A stretch of 64,000 nucleotides of DNA from Gammaproteobacteria bacterium (GTDB taxonomy: Bacteria > Pseudomonadota > Gammaproteobacteria > Steroidobacterales > Steroidobacteraceae). The notes under the pieces are model-generated. The model saw nothing but the letters and a program-made list of their open reading frames with translations, was not told the origin of the DNA and ran no database searches. Shown in pieces: positions 45,706 to 54,926 of the stretch. Each line of letters starts with the position of its first letter. The first letter of the stretch is position 1. Where the stretch lies: contig JAQGOG010000012.1 in assembly GCA_028293765.1 (NCBI GenBank), positions 1 through 64,000 of the forward strand, read 5' to 3'. Both the position numbers and the translations under genes were made by a program.

Positions 45706-47304
45706 ATGGCTAGAATTCCTCTCAAGGGTAGTGAACGGAAGCCGCTGTTCGGCTCACGTGCGGTCGCACCCGCCGATCCGACGGAGCGGCTCGAAGTGAG
45801 CGTGCTCCTACGGCGCCACGCGCGGCCCGGTCTCGAGGATCGAGTGCGGAAGCTCACTGCCGGCGATCGCTCCTCAGGACACCTCGCACGTGAGGATTTC
45901 GCGCGCCAATTTGGCGCCGAGGCAGCCGATATTGCCGCGGTCAAGGCCTTCGCTGCGGCACACGGCCTGAGCGTCGTGCAGGAGCACGCAGCCCGCAGGA
46001 CAGTAGTGCTTTCCGGCACCGTGGCACAGTTCGAGGCCGCGTTCGGCGTGAAGCTGCAACACTGTGAGCATCCGGGCGGCACCTATCGAGGCCGGACGGG
46101 CTCGATTCAGCTGCCCGCCGAGTTGGATGGCATCGTTGAGGCCGTGCTCGGTCTCGATAATCGGCCGCAGGCGCAGCCTCATTTCCGCATGCGTGCCGCA
46201 CCCGGCACGACTGACAACAGCGCCGCGCCGGTTGCATTTACTCCGATACAACTGGCGACCCTCTACGAGTTCCCCAGTGGAACGGGGCAGGGTCAGTGCG
46301 TCGGTATCATCGAGCTCGGGGGCGGATTTACCCCGGCGGATCTGCAGACTTATTTCACCAGGCTCAAGGTCGGTATGCCGAAGGTGACGGCCGTCTCCGT
46401 CGATCATGGCAAGAACCAGCCCACGGGGACCGCCAACGGGCCGGACGGCGAGGTCATGCTCGACATCGAAGTCGTCGGCGCAATCGCGCCCCAGGCCAAC
46501 ATCGCCGTGTATTTCGCGCCGAATACCGATGCGGGCTTTCTCGACGCGATCACGACGGCAATTCACGACACGACCCATAAACCAACGGTCATTTCAATCA
46601 GCTGGGGTGGGCCGGAATCCTCGTGGACTCCGCAGGCGATGACGGCCATGGACGACGCCTTTCAGGCGGCGGCTACCTTGGGCATTACGGTGTGCGCCGC
46701 CTCCGGCGATAACGGCTCGAGCGATGGCGTCACCGACAACAGCGATCACGTCGATTTTCCTGCATCGAGTCCTTACGCGCTCGCTTGCGGCGGAACGAGC
46801 CTGCAGGCCGATCAGAGCAGCATTGGCACCGAGGTAGTGTGGAACGATGGCGCCCAGGGTGGCGCAGGGGGCGGAGGTGTCAGCAGCTTTTTCGCCCTGC
46901 CGACTTGGCAGGCTGACGTGCGGGCGACCGGTACCGACGGTGTTGTCACTCCGTTGAGCAAGCGAGGCGTTCCCGATGTCTCCGGTGATGCGGATCCCGG
47001 AACCGGTTACGACGTGCGAATCGACGGTACCGACACCGTGATCGGAGGGACTAGTGCGGTGGCCCCGCTGTGGGCGGGCCTGCTTGCCCGGATCAATCAG
47101 ATCAACGGCCAGCCGGTCGGTTATATTCATCCGCAGCTTTATCAAAATCCGCAGGCCCTGCGCGACATCACCCAGGGCAACAACGGCGACTTTTCTGCTT
47201 CCGTCGCCTGGGATGCGTGCACCGGACTCGGAAGTCCGAACGGGCAGAAGATGGCGGGCATCTTTGCCGCTGCAGGAACGGGTGGGGGCGTCACAAAGAC
47301 GTGA
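45706..47304 (+). CDS. S53-family peptidase (sedolisin / pro-kumamolisin)
   Basis: The protein has 532 residues. The first 160 form the activation prodomain (LEVSVLLRRHARPG; ALVTVLSGT-like core: TVVLSGTVAQFEAAFGVKL). The catalytic domain has E-x-x-x-D in DGEVMLDIEVVG, the oxyanion Asp in SGDNGSSDG, the Ser in IGGTSAVAPLWAG and a C-terminal calcium site near DITQGNNGDF. S53 peptidases are acid-active serine-carboxyl endopeptidases. No signal peptide is visible at the chosen ATG, so how it is exported is unclear. It ends at the start of the trehalase gene. Confidence 0.94.
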   Translation: MARIPLKGSERKPLFGSRAVAPADPTERLEVSVLLRRHARPGLEDRVRKLTAGDRSSGHLAREDFARQFGAEAADIAAVKAFAAAHGLSVVQEHAARRTVVLSGTVAQFEAAFGVKLQHCEHPGGTYRGRTGSIQLPAELDGIVEAVLGLDNRPQAQPHFRMRAAPGTTDNSAAPVAFTPIQLATLYEFPSGTGQGQCVGIIELGGGFTPADLQTYFTRLKVGMPKVTAVSVDHGKNQPTGTANGPDGEVMLDIEVVGAIAPQANIAVYFAPNTDAGFLDAITTAIHDTTHKPTVISISWGGPESSWTPQAMTAMDDAFQAAATLGITVCAASGDNGSSDGVTDNSDHVDFPASSPYALACGGTSLQADQSSIGTEVVWNDGAQGGAGGGGVSSFFALPTWQADVRATGTDGVVTPLSKRGVPDVSGDADPGTGYDVRIDGTDTVIGGTSAVAPLWAGLLARINQINGQPVGYIHPQLYQNPQALRDITQGNNGDFSASVAWDACTGLGSPNGQKMAGIFAAAGTGGGVTKT

Positions 47305-48995
47305 TGAGGTCATCGCATCCCTCGCCTGGCCTTTACCGAGTGCTACTTGCGCTCTGCATAGCGCTGCTGCCTGTTGGGTCGTCGCAACCGCGACCGGCTG
47401 CGGCGCTGGCCTATCCAGACCCGCCACAGGTGTTGTACCAAGACCTTTTCGTCGCGGTACAGAGCTCACAGCTCTACGAGGACGGCAAAGCGTTTCCCGA
47501 CGCGATACCGCGCGGATCGCCCAAGGACATTCTGGCGCAATACCATGCACAACGACCGCGCACTCCCGAGGCGCTGCAGCGGTTTGTCGACGCACACTTC
47601 GCGATGCCGTCCGAGGCGACCACACCGCCCTCGACCCCCGAGCAGGTTCCCATCGTCGCGCACATAGACCGCCTGTGGGATGTATTGACCCGCCAACCGA
47701 ACGCGGCGGCGCCTCGGTCGTCGCTGCTACCGATGCCGGGGCCCTATGTGGTTCCCGGTGGGCGGTTTCGTGAGATGTATTACTGGGATTCGTACTTCAC
47801 GATGCTGGGTCTGGCGCAGAGCGGTCGCCATGACCTGGTGGAAGACATGGTGCGTGACTTCGCCTACCTGATCGATACCTACGGGCATGTTCCCAACGGC
47901 GCCCGGACTTACTACCTGAGTCGCTCGCAGCCGCCGTTCTTCTTCGCAATGGTGGGCCTGCTGTCCACTGCCGATCCCGCCAGCTCCTTTGCCCGGTTCC
48001 TACCGCAGCTCAGGCGCGAATATGCGTTCTGGATGCAAGGCGCTACCGGACTGCATCGAGGCAAGGCTCACAGACGCGTCGTGATGCTGCCCGATGGCTC
48101 GGTGCTGAACCGATATTGGGATGACCGCGATACTCCGCGCGACGAGTCCTACCGCGACGATACCGCGCTCGCGCTCAAGAGCCAGCGCGAGGCACCGCAA
48201 CTATACCGTGACATTCGGGCGGCGGCCGAGAGCGGTTGGGATTTTGGCTCGCGCTGGTTTGCCGATGGGCAGACCAAAGCGACGATCGATACGACGCAGG
48301 TCATTCCGGTCGATCTCAACAGCCTGCTGTTCGGCCTCGAGAAAGCGATTCGCGCCGGCTGCCAGCGCGCTTCTGACACCGCCTGTGCGGAGGAATTTGG
48401 CCGACGCGCGGCGGCACGGCGCGCCGCCATCGATCGTTACTCGTGGGACGAGGCGACCGGTTCGTACCTCGACTATCGCTGGACGCGACACGCGAAGATT
48501 CCCCGAATCTCCGCGGCGACGCTGTATCCGCTCTTCGTCGGCGCGGCATCCGAAGTTCAGGCGGCTTCCGTAGCGACAGCCGTCTCCAGGAGTCTGCTCA
48601 AGGAGGGCGGTATCGTCACCACCATGCTCGACACCGGCCAGCAGTGGGACGCGCCCAACGGCTGGCCGCCGTTGCAGTGGATTGCAGTGTCAGGCTTGCG
48701 TGATTACCACGACACGCAACTGGCCGAAACTGTCGCTTGTCGATGGATGCTGAACGTCAATCGCGTTTATCGCGATACCGGCAAGCTGGTCGAAAAATAC
48801 GACGTGACGACCAGCGGTCGCAGCGGAGGGGGAGGGGAATATCCACTGCAGGATGGCTTCGGCTGGACCAACGGCGTGATGCGCAAGCTGATCGCCCTGT
48901 ATCCCACCGATGCCGCGTACTCCAGCCTGGAGCAGTGTCCGCTAGTGACGAAAAGTGGGTCCGGGAGAGCGGACGCTAGCACAGGACTGCGTTGA
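47304..48995 (+). CDS. treA: Periplasmic alpha,alpha-trehalase
   Basis: The protein has 563 residues with a signal peptide (VLLALCIALLPVGSS). The GH37 signatures are present: PGGRFREMYYWDSYF (signature 1) and QWDAPNGWPPLQW (signature 2), and a late GGGGEYPLQDGFGWTNGV motif. It hydrolyses trehalose to two glucoses in the periplasm, allowing growth on trehalose or use of the released sugar under osmotic change. ATG 47304 overlaps the S53 stop by one base (GTG 47301 is possible). Cotranscription with the peptidase is likely. Confidence 0.95.
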   Translation: MRSSHPSPGLYRVLLALCIALLPVGSSQPRPAAALAYPDPPQVLYQDLFVAVQSSQLYEDGKAFPDAIPRGSPKDILAQYHAQRPRTPEALQRFVDAHFAMPSEATTPPSTPEQVPIVAHIDRLWDVLTRQPNAAAPRSSLLPMPGPYVVPGGRFREMYYWDSYFTMLGLAQSGRHDLVEDMVRDFAYLIDTYGHVPNGARTYYLSRSQPPFFFAMVGLLSTADPASSFARFLPQLRREYAFWMQGATGLHRGKAHRRVVMLPDGSVLNRYWDDRDTPRDESYRDDTALALKSQREAPQLYRDIRAAAESGWDFGSRWFADGQTKATIDTTQVIPVDLNSLLFGLEKAIRAGCQRASDTACAEEFGRRAAARRAAIDRYSWDEATGSYLDYRWTRHAKIPRISAATLYPLFVGAASEVQAASVATAVSRSLLKEGGIVTTMLDTGQQWDAPNGWPPLQWIAVSGLRDYHDTQLAETVACRWMLNVNRVYRDTGKLVEKYDVTTSGRSGGGGEYPLQDGFGWTNGVMRKLIALYPTDAAYSSLEQCPLVTKSGSGRADASTGLR

Positions 48996-49050
48996 TTCGA
49001 GCTGCGCCCATACGAGGAACTGACGGATAGCGTGCCTGTTCACCGCCGTC

Positions 49051-50688
49051 GTGGCGGCTCACTTGGTAGGGAACAGATTGACTTACGGACCGAGCCCCGT
49101 ACGGGCGCTGCGCGGGATTGCGACCGCACCCCATGCTTTGGCGGCGCAAAGCGCGGCGGCCATTCTGCGGGAGGGCGGCAACGCTGTCGAAGCGATGATT
49201 GCAGCGGCTGCGACCATTGCGGTTGCCTATCCTCATATGAACAGCATTGGCGGCGACGGCTTCTGGTTGATTGCGCGACCGGGCTCAGACCCAGTGGGGA
49301 TTGAAGCATCGGGGGCCGCTGCGCGGTCCGCGACCATTGAATTTTATCGGGAGCGCGGCTTCGCGGCCGCCATTCCGGTTCGAGGGCCGCTGGCCGCGAA
49401 TACGATGGCCGGCACGATATCGGGTTGGGAGCTTGCGCAGCAGTGGTCGAGAGATGCGCTGCAGGGAAGATTACCTCTCTCTCGCCTGCTCGGCGACGCT
49501 ATCGGGTTCGCTCGTGACGGCGTTCCGGTCACGAGCAGCCAGGCCCAGTGCGTAGCTGCAAAGCGTTCCGAGCTCGAATCCATCCCCGGGTTCGCCGACA
49601 CCCATCTCACCGGCGGCAACGTGCCGCAAGTGGGCGAAGGATTCACTCAGCCGCGCCTTGCGGCGACACTCGAACACCTTGCAAGGGCAGGGCTCGGTGA
49701 TTTCTATCGCGGCGATCTTGCTCTGAGTATGTCGCGAGATCTGCAGCGGGTGGGGAGCCCGCTGTCGCTAAGCGATTTCAACAGCCATACGGCGCTCTTA
49801 CGCACGCCGTTAGCCTTGAGCCATTCGCTGGGCACTGTCTATAACATGCCTCCGCCGACGCAGGGACTGGTCTCGCTGCTGATTCTGGGACAGCTCGACC
49901 GGCTGCCGATCATCGGTATGGATCCGCTTGGCGCGTCTTTCGTTCACGCCTGCGTCGAAGCCACGAAGCTTGCCTTCGCAGTGCGTGACAAGCACATCAC
50001 CGACCCTGACTACATGAGCGTCGATCCCGCCGAGTTGCTTATGGCGGACGCGCTCGATGGGATGGCGCGCCGTATTTCAATGCTCCGCGCGGCGCCGTGG
50101 GGCCCCGGACAGGGTCCGGCCGATACCGTGTGGCTCGGCGCAATCGACAGCGATGGGGTCGCCGTGAGCTTCATCCAAAGCATCTATCACGAGTTTGGCA
50201 GCGGGCTGGTGCTGGGCGAATCGGGCATCAACTGGCAAAACCGCGGTTGTAGTTTCTCACTCGACCCGAGTGCGCGTAACCCGCTCGAGCCGGGCCGGCG
50301 CCCGTACCATACCTTGAATCCCGCGCTCGCTCGATTTGCCGACGGACGCACCCTGGTCTACGGCAATATGGGCGGTGATGGGCAGCCGCAATCCCAAAGC
50401 GCCGTGTTCTCACGCGTCGCCACCTTCGGCTGGAACGTGCAAGCGGCAATCGATGCGCCGCGATGGCTGCTCGGTCGCACCTGGGGACAGACCAACGACT
50501 CCCTGAAGCTCGAAGCGCGCTTCCCCGACGAAACCTTCGAGGCACTGCGCCGCCTGGGCCACGACGTCGAGCCAGTGAAGCCGTATGACGAGACGATGGG
50601 TCACGCAGGAGCGATCGTCCGTAATGCAAAAGGAACTCTCGAAGCCGGCAGCGACCCACGCAGCGACGGCGCGGCGGCCGGGTGGTGA
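49051..50688 (+). CDS. Gamma-glutamyltransferase family protein
   Basis: The protein has 545 residues. The Ntn-hydrolase fold is seen in GGNAVEAMIAAAATIAVAYP and MNSIGGDGFWLIA. The autoprocessing Thr lies in PADTVWLGAIDSDG, followed by GVAVSFIQSIYHEFGSG, the gamma-glutamyl binding motif, and GGDGQPQSQSAVFSRV. It would cleave gamma-glutamyl compounds such as glutathione, or related amides. No signal peptide is visible. GTG 49051 is chosen; no strong ribosome site is seen. The exact substrate is uncertain because several paralogues act on other substrates. Confidence 0.88.
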   Translation: MAAHLVGNRLTYGPSPVRALRGIATAPHALAAQSAAAILREGGNAVEAMIAAAATIAVAYPHMNSIGGDGFWLIARPGSDPVGIEASGAAARSATIEFYRERGFAAAIPVRGPLAANTMAGTISGWELAQQWSRDALQGRLPLSRLLGDAIGFARDGVPVTSSQAQCVAAKRSELESIPGFADTHLTGGNVPQVGEGFTQPRLAATLEHLARAGLGDFYRGDLALSMSRDLQRVGSPLSLSDFNSHTALLRTPLALSHSLGTVYNMPPPTQGLVSLLILGQLDRLPIIGMDPLGASFVHACVEATKLAFAVRDKHITDPDYMSVDPAELLMADALDGMARRISMLRAAPWGPGQGPADTVWLGAIDSDGVAVSFIQSIYHEFGSGLVLGESGINWQNRGCSFSLDPSARNPLEPGRRPYHTLNPALARFADGRTLVYGNMGGDGQPQSQSAVFSRVATFGWNVQAAIDAPRWLLGRTWGQTNDSLKLEARFPDETFEALRRLGHDVEPVKPYDETMGHAGAIVRNAKGTLEAGSDPRSDGAAAGW

Positions 50689-50770
50689 CCACGGCAGCGA
50701 TGCTGCTAATGCGGGCGCGCTGACCGCGACGCTGCCGGCGTCGCGCACTCGCTCATGACGAAATCGACAT

Positions 50771-50801
50771 GCAGCTCCCGCGGACCCGGCGCGGGAGCTG
50801 C
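50771..50801. terminator. Bidirectional terminator hairpin
   Basis: A perfect 12-bp stem (gcagctcccgcg / cgcgggagctgc) with a 7-base loop lies between the convergent genes ending at 50688 and 50815. No U-tract is present. Confidence 0.55.
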
Positions 50802-50814
50802 GGAGCGTGCGTGC

Positions 50815-51189
50815 CTATTTACCGCGGTTCTTGGTCTCGCGGCTTTTTCGCGGGCGGCTCTTCACAGTGGCAGTGGCCGCGGCCAGGGATTTGCGAGCCC
50901 AGGAAGCGAGCGCCTCGCCGTCCTCGAGAACGTGTGCCGGCACCTCGTAATAGGTCAGGCTCAGGTGCGGTTTGTCGCGAAACGGCCGGAACCGGCCCAT
51001 GCCCTCGGCTTCGTAGTCGGCACGGTTGCTGTCGTCCACCTTGAAATAGAGCGTGTCGTCCGCGAGCAATCCGAAGAAGACGTCATCGCAATACAGTCCG
51101 ATGCCGCCGAACATGCGCCGCGAAGTCACGGTACGCAGCCTGGAGAGCTGATCGAGTACGTACTGCAGGTAGTCCTTGCTGACGGCCAT
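50815..51189 (-). CDS. TfoX/Sxy N-terminal-domain protein
   Basis: The protein has 124 residues. It carries the TfoX N-terminal domain: LRTVTSRRMFGGIGLYCDDV, FFGLLADDTLYFKVDD and YYEVPAHVLED, followed by a short Lys/Arg-rich tail (KSRPRKSRETKNRGK). Sxy/TfoX regulates competence with CRP in some gammaproteobacteria, but this short form lacks the C-terminal domain, and its role is unknown. It is divergent from the reductase gene. Confidence 0.87.
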   Translation of the reverse strand: MAVSKDYLQYVLDQLSRLRTVTSRRMFGGIGLYCDDVFFGLLADDTLYFKVDDSNRADYEAEGMGRFRPFRDKPHLSLTYYEVPAHVLEDGEALASWARKSLAAATATVKSRPRKSRETKNRGK

Positions 51190-51266
51190 TGACGGAGCTG
51201 CCCGAGGCGGTTGCGGCCGGTGCCGGGGTAGGGCGGATTTTCGCGCGCGTAGGGCATAATAAGCTG

Positions 51267-52256
51267 GTGGAGAGCCCGCATCACCCTGAGTATGAATTCG
51301 CGCTGCTCGGAGCCGGCGCGATCGGTTCGATTCTTGGCGGGCACCTGGTGCGAGCCGGGCATTCGGTGGTCATGCTGGCTCGGGGGCGCCGGGCAGAGCA
51401 GATCCGAGCCGACGGGCTGCGCATTACCGGCCTCGCGGAATTCATAACGCCTGTCGAAACGCTGTCCGACGCCTCCCAACTGCGTAGTGCGGGCGTTCTG
51501 ATCGTAGCGATGAAGACGCCTGGGACCTCCGCGGCGCTCACGACTCTCCAGCAAGCCGATATCGGCGCGGCGCTGTCGATTCAGAACGGTCCCTTGAAGG
51601 ACGAGCTGCTTGCGAACGCGTTTGGCCCGGGGCGCGTGCTTGGTGCGCTTGCCGATACGAGCGGCGAAATGTTGGCAGGCGGCGAGGTCGTCTTCACGCG
51701 CAACGTCAATATTTTCGTGGGTGAGCTGTCTGGCGAAGCCAGCACGAGAGCGCAACGGATCGCAGGAGCCCTTGACGCGGCCGGGATCCGGGCGGCCGCG
51801 GTGGCGGACATTCGCAGTCTCGAGTGGTCGAAGTTCGCAGCCTGGGTGGGACTCATGGCGCTGTCGGTGACGACCCGCTCCGTCACCTGGAGGTATCTGA
51901 GCGATCCGGATTCGGCGCTGGTGCTCGCGCGACTCGTGCGCGAGATAGGTCTTTTGATGCGTTCATTGGGTATCGTGCTCACCGATGAGTCGGTGCTCCC
52001 AGTAGCCGCTTTATGCGCAGGCACAGAAGAAGCCGCGGTGGCCGCAGTGATGAGAGTGGGCCGGGAATTCGAACTGAAGGCGCCGGCGCACCGCATGTCG
52101 TCGCTGCAGGATCTCCAGGCCGGGCGGCCGCTGGAAGTTCACGAGACCCTCGGTTACGCGCTGCAAAAGGCGACGCAGAACAGGTTGGCGCTGCCGTTGC
52201 TCGCGGCCTTCTATCACGTCGTTGCGGCTGTCGACCGGCTGCGAATCGCCCCGTAA
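51267..52256 (+). CDS. Ketopantoate-reductase-like NADPH oxidoreductase
   Basis: The protein has 329 residues when started at GTG 51267. The Rossmann motif FALLGAGAIGSILGGHLVRA, RADGLRITG and the substrate region SIQNGPLKDELL are typical of ApbA/PanE proteins, and the catalytic Lys lies in EWSKFAAWVGL. The Asn usually found after this lysine is missing, so a substrate other than ketopantoate is possible. A TTG start at 51189 would overlap the tfoX-like start; it is less likely. CATAAT near 51255 could be a -10 box. Confidence 0.82.
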   Translation: MESPHHPEYEFALLGAGAIGSILGGHLVRAGHSVVMLARGRRAEQIRADGLRITGLAEFITPVETLSDASQLRSAGVLIVAMKTPGTSAALTTLQQADIGAALSIQNGPLKDELLANAFGPGRVLGALADTSGEMLAGGEVVFTRNVNIFVGELSGEASTRAQRIAGALDAAGIRAAAVADIRSLEWSKFAAWVGLMALSVTTRSVTWRYLSDPDSALVLARLVREIGLLMRSLGIVLTDESVLPVAALCAGTEEAAVAAVMRVGREFELKAPAHRMSSLQDLQAGRPLEVHETLGYALQKATQNRLALPLLAAFYHVVAAVDRLRIAP

Positions 52257-52260
52257 ACCA

Positions 52261-53679
52261 TCATTTCTGCCGGTTGTTCACCCGCGTCTGGGGAAGACCC
52301 TTGCGACCCCGCTGGAAGTAGCAGATCTCCACCAGCGTGGGCCACAGCTGCAGCGAGCCTTTGATGACGCTCACCACGTCATCTACGATTCGCAGCAGGT
52401 TGTGCTGAAAGAAGTCGGGCTCGAACGCGTAGAAGGCCTTATGCAGATTGGCTGCGAAGAGCCGCAAAGCCGCAGCCCGTTCCGGGCTCAGCGCGGTCTC
52501 AGCCGCGCTGAGTGCGTGCGCGTGCAGACGCTGGATCTTCTCCAGGATCTCTTCCGCGTCCTGCGCCGTGACCTCACCCTCATAGTCGAATGCTATCCCT
52601 AACTCGTCCAGCCGCGACAGCGACGCCTTGATCTTGCGCTTGAGGAGATTGGACACCTCCTCATTCAGAATCTCCGCGGCGGGCGGATTGCGCATGTAGT
52701 TGCTCTTCGTATGGTTCTGTGCCGCGTCCACATGCGCCGAGCAGATCCCGGCCTGCTGCACCCAAAGTCGGTATATATAGTCCTCGCAGCGCAGGTGCGT
52801 CGGAAAGAACGGCGGCAGCCCGAAGGTGTTGTCATAGCCCGCCACCCCACAGTCCATGCGCCAGTTCTTCTTGGTCACGACCGGACGGAAGTTCTCCAGC
52901 ACATAGATGTCGTTCAGATCCGCAGGATCCGTCTGCTGATCGTTCTCGAGGAACATCTCGACATAGTCGATCGCATCGATGTCATTGGTGCCCGAACGAA
53001 AGGTCTGGGCCATCTTCACGACCGTGTCGTCGGCCAGCGCGCCCCGGCGTACGAGCAGGGAGTTTTCGCGCTTCAGTCCCGTCGTGGCGTTCGTCTCGAG
53101 GTCCATTGCAGTATCGACCAGGAGCTCGCCCCGCTCGTAATTGTCGGGCACCTGGCCGGCGGTCCTTCCGAGCACATCGCGGAAGGACGTGATGATGTCG
53201 AACGACTTGCGCCCATAACCGTTTTCCCCCGCGCGATGCAATCGGCCGCGGCAGATTTCCTCCGCCTCGAGCGACTCGGGGCTGTGCTCCATGAGGGCAA
53301 ACGGTCGCATGTCGTCGTCGGCGCTGACCATCAGGCTGCCGAGGGTATACATCAGAGTGTAGTTGCGGTTCCCACCGTAGCTCGGGCGGAAGAGGCTCTT
53401 GACGAGCCCTTGCAGGCGCTTGTCGGGCAGGCGCTGGTGGAGGTAGGCGATGAATTGCTCTTTCTCGCGCGGCCCGACGTAGTAGAGGTCGTTGTGTGTG
53501 GCCGTGCCTTCGAGCAACGAATAGTACTTTTCCTGGTTGGCCGGGCTGGAATCGTCGAAGACCACCATGGGCACGGAGTGGCCATTGCGCCAGAAATGAT
53601 CGTCATAGTGCTTTACCGTCTCACCAACCTCGCGCAGCCGATAGGTCGGAATGACGAAGAACAGATCTTTCTGTTGCAT
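52261..53679 (-). CDS. GT-A-like (family 2-type) glycosyltransferase, unassigned
   Basis: The protein has 472 residues. The beginning, KDLFFVIPTYRLREVGETVK and VFDDSSPANQEK, is the nucleotide-binding start of GT2-type transferases. SADDDMRPF (D121-D123) is a DxD metal motif, and GGNRNYTL precedes it. The rest (RRGALADDTVVKMAQTFR, LRCEDYIYRLWVQQ, then a helical C-terminus) matches no family I can name. It probably transfers a sugar from a nucleotide donor; the acceptor is unknown. Its ATG lies five bases after the stop of the 88-residue basic gene, so translation is likely coupled. Confidence 0.7.
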   Translation of the reverse strand: MQQKDLFFVIPTYRLREVGETVKHYDDHFWRNGHSVPMVVFDDSSPANQEKYYSLLEGTATHNDLYYVGPREKEQFIAYLHQRLPDKRLQGLVKSLFRPSYGGNRNYTLMYTLGSLMVSADDDMRPFALMEHSPESLEAEEICRGRLHRAGENGYGRKSFDIITSFRDVLGRTAGQVPDNYERGELLVDTAMDLETNATTGLKRENSLLVRRGALADDTVVKMAQTFRSGTNDIDAIDYVEMFLENDQQTDPADLNDIYVLENFRPVVTKKNWRMDCGVAGYDNTFGLPPFFPTHLRCEDYIYRLWVQQAGICSAHVDAAQNHTKSNYMRNPPAAEILNEEVSNLLKRKIKASLSRLDELGIAFDYEGEVTAQDAEEILEKIQRLHAHALSAAETALSPERAAALRLFAANLHKAFYAFEPDFFQHNLLRIVDDVVSVIKGSLQLWPTLVEICYFQRGRKGLPQTRVNNRQK

Positions 53680-53684
53680 GCCTG

Positions 53685-53951
53685 TTACCGTGGTTGAAGA
53701 AACGGTGGCGGCACGACAGCGCGGCGGCGTGTGCGATCCCGGTACTTCGTCTTGAGCTGAGTTGTGCTACTGCCGGGCTTGCTGGACAGCCGGCCCCGCA
53801 GGCTACCTATGAGGCGCAGCAGCCGGTGCGGCCGCTTCCGGGGTGCGGGCCGTTGAGGCAATCGCGCAAGGACGTCGCGTCGCGGTGTAACCGAGGCCGA
53901 CAGCGATCGCGCCAACGCGACCTGATCTACATAGATTCTGTTGATGTACAT
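53685..53951 (-). CDS. Small basic protein upstream of the GT-A-like gene
   Basis: The protein has 88 residues with an excellent ribosome site (GGAGG, eight bases before ATG 53951). MYINRIYVDQVALARSLSAS is followed by an Arg/Pro-rich half (RLPQRPAPRKRPHRLLRLIG) and a basic end (KYRDRTRRRAVVPPP). No fold is recognised; it may be disordered. It ends five bases before the glycosyltransferase start. It could be a partner, a substrate or only a coupling leader. A chance ORF cannot be excluded, but the ribosome site is stronger than that of most genes here. Confidence 0.5.
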   Translation of the reverse strand: MYINRIYVDQVALARSLSASVTPRRDVLARLPQRPAPRKRPHRLLRLIGSLRGRLSSKPGSSTTQLKTKYRDRTRRRAVVPPPFLQPR

Positions 53952-54151
53952 ATCCGTTACCTCCGTGCCGGAATGATGCGCTGGCGCAGCGGTGCTGGGC
54001 AGACATCGCCGTGTGAGCGTTTCGGCGCGGGCGGATGGAAACCACTGCTGCGCAACGCTGCGCGGAGGGGCTGAAGAGTTTTCTTCACGCCGCCATAACC
54101 CGGCACGAGGTACTTTGAGGCAGATCGAAGCGATACGGCGTTCAACCTGTC

Positions 54152-54310
54152 ATGAGCAATATTCCCGTCGCGTTTCTCGTCCTGGGGACGTTTTTTTTCC
54201 TCTACTGCGTCGCGGCGCTGTGGGGATCACGGCCCGCCGGTGCTTCGGCAAGGCGCAGTCACCTCTCGTGGCACGTGCTGGTAGCGCGTGTCAGGCGGGC
54301 CCTCCGTTAG
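54152..54310 (+). CDS. Possible small membrane peptide
   Basis: A 52-residue frame opens MSNIPVAFLVLGTFFFLYCV with one clear membrane helix, then a basic tail (ASARRSHLSW, VARVRRALR). There is no good ribosome site. The N-in/N-out topology and low stop-codon chance support it weakly; no homologue is recognised. Confidence 0.3.
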   Translation: MSNIPVAFLVLGTFFFLYCVAALWGSRPAGASARRSHLSWHVLVARVRRALR

Positions 54311-54557
54311 GCGAGTGAGCGGGAGTAACCCTGCCGCTCGTCCTTACGCTCCGACCGATAGCCTGATAACAACTGCACCGCGCGTCTCGTGCGATGTGTT
54401 CGAGCCACCGTCGGCGACGTCGCGCCGCCGACTCGGCTGGGGACGAGCGCGATGCGCCCGAACCGGGCAGTGCAACGATCGAACCCCCGCCTCAGCGGCG
54501 CGGCAGCGTTCGCCTCAAGTAGGCGCCACAGTACGAGCGCATAAGTGCGTAGAGTCA

Positions 54558-54926
54558 TCAGACCCACTTGAATCCGCGCGCCATCACGGCGAGCACCGCG
54601 CCGATCAATAGCAGCATCCATATCCTGCCGGAGAGTGAGGATCGGATTATTTCGCGAAGCAGGCAGGCATCACCTTGACGCATCTCCTCGCGCAGGCTCG
54701 CAACGGACGTATGCATCTCCTCACGCAGGCTCGCAACGGACGTATGCATCTCCTCACTCAGGCTTCCAACGGACGTATGCATCTCGCCGCGCAAGCCCGC
54801 GACATCCTTCCGCAACTCACGGATATCTACTTTCATTTCTGCTACGTCAGAGCGGATGTGAGCAACGTCCGACTCCAATCTCGCGACTCGTGCTTCCACG
54901 TCTTCTGCCTCCAACATCGCTGCCAC
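54558..54926 (-). CDS. Coiled-coil protein with C-terminal membrane anchor
   Basis: The protein has 122 residues and starts at GTG 54926, seven bases after GGAGG. Heptad-rich VARLESDVAHIRSDVAEMKV and VDIRELRKDVAGLRGEM lead into three 11-residue units (EEMHTSVASLR) and one C-terminal helix (IWMLLLIGAVLAVMARGF). It should be a tail-anchored rod, probably oligomeric. The 11-residue units match three and a bit alpha-helical turns (hendecads). The role is unknown. Confidence 0.7.
   Translation of the reverse strand: MAAMLEAEDVEARVARLESDVAHIRSDVAEMKVDIRELRKDVAGLRGEMHTSVGSLSEEMHTSVASLREEMHTSVASLREEMRQGDACLLREIIRSSLSGRIWMLLLIGAVLAVMARGFKWV
54681..54779 (-). repeat. Three 33-bp in-frame tandem repeats
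   Basis: Three near-identical 33-bp units (54681-54713, 54714-54746, 54747-54779) encode the 11-residue coiled-coil repeat of the gene at 54558-54926. The first two differ at one base, suggesting recent duplication; the third differs at a few more. Confidence 0.9.

Noticed and set aside
53957-54145. 62-residue minus-strand frame ahead of the small basic gene
   Set aside because: It starts with TTG without a ribosome site and shows no protein features; its end overlaps the ribosome site of the next gene.
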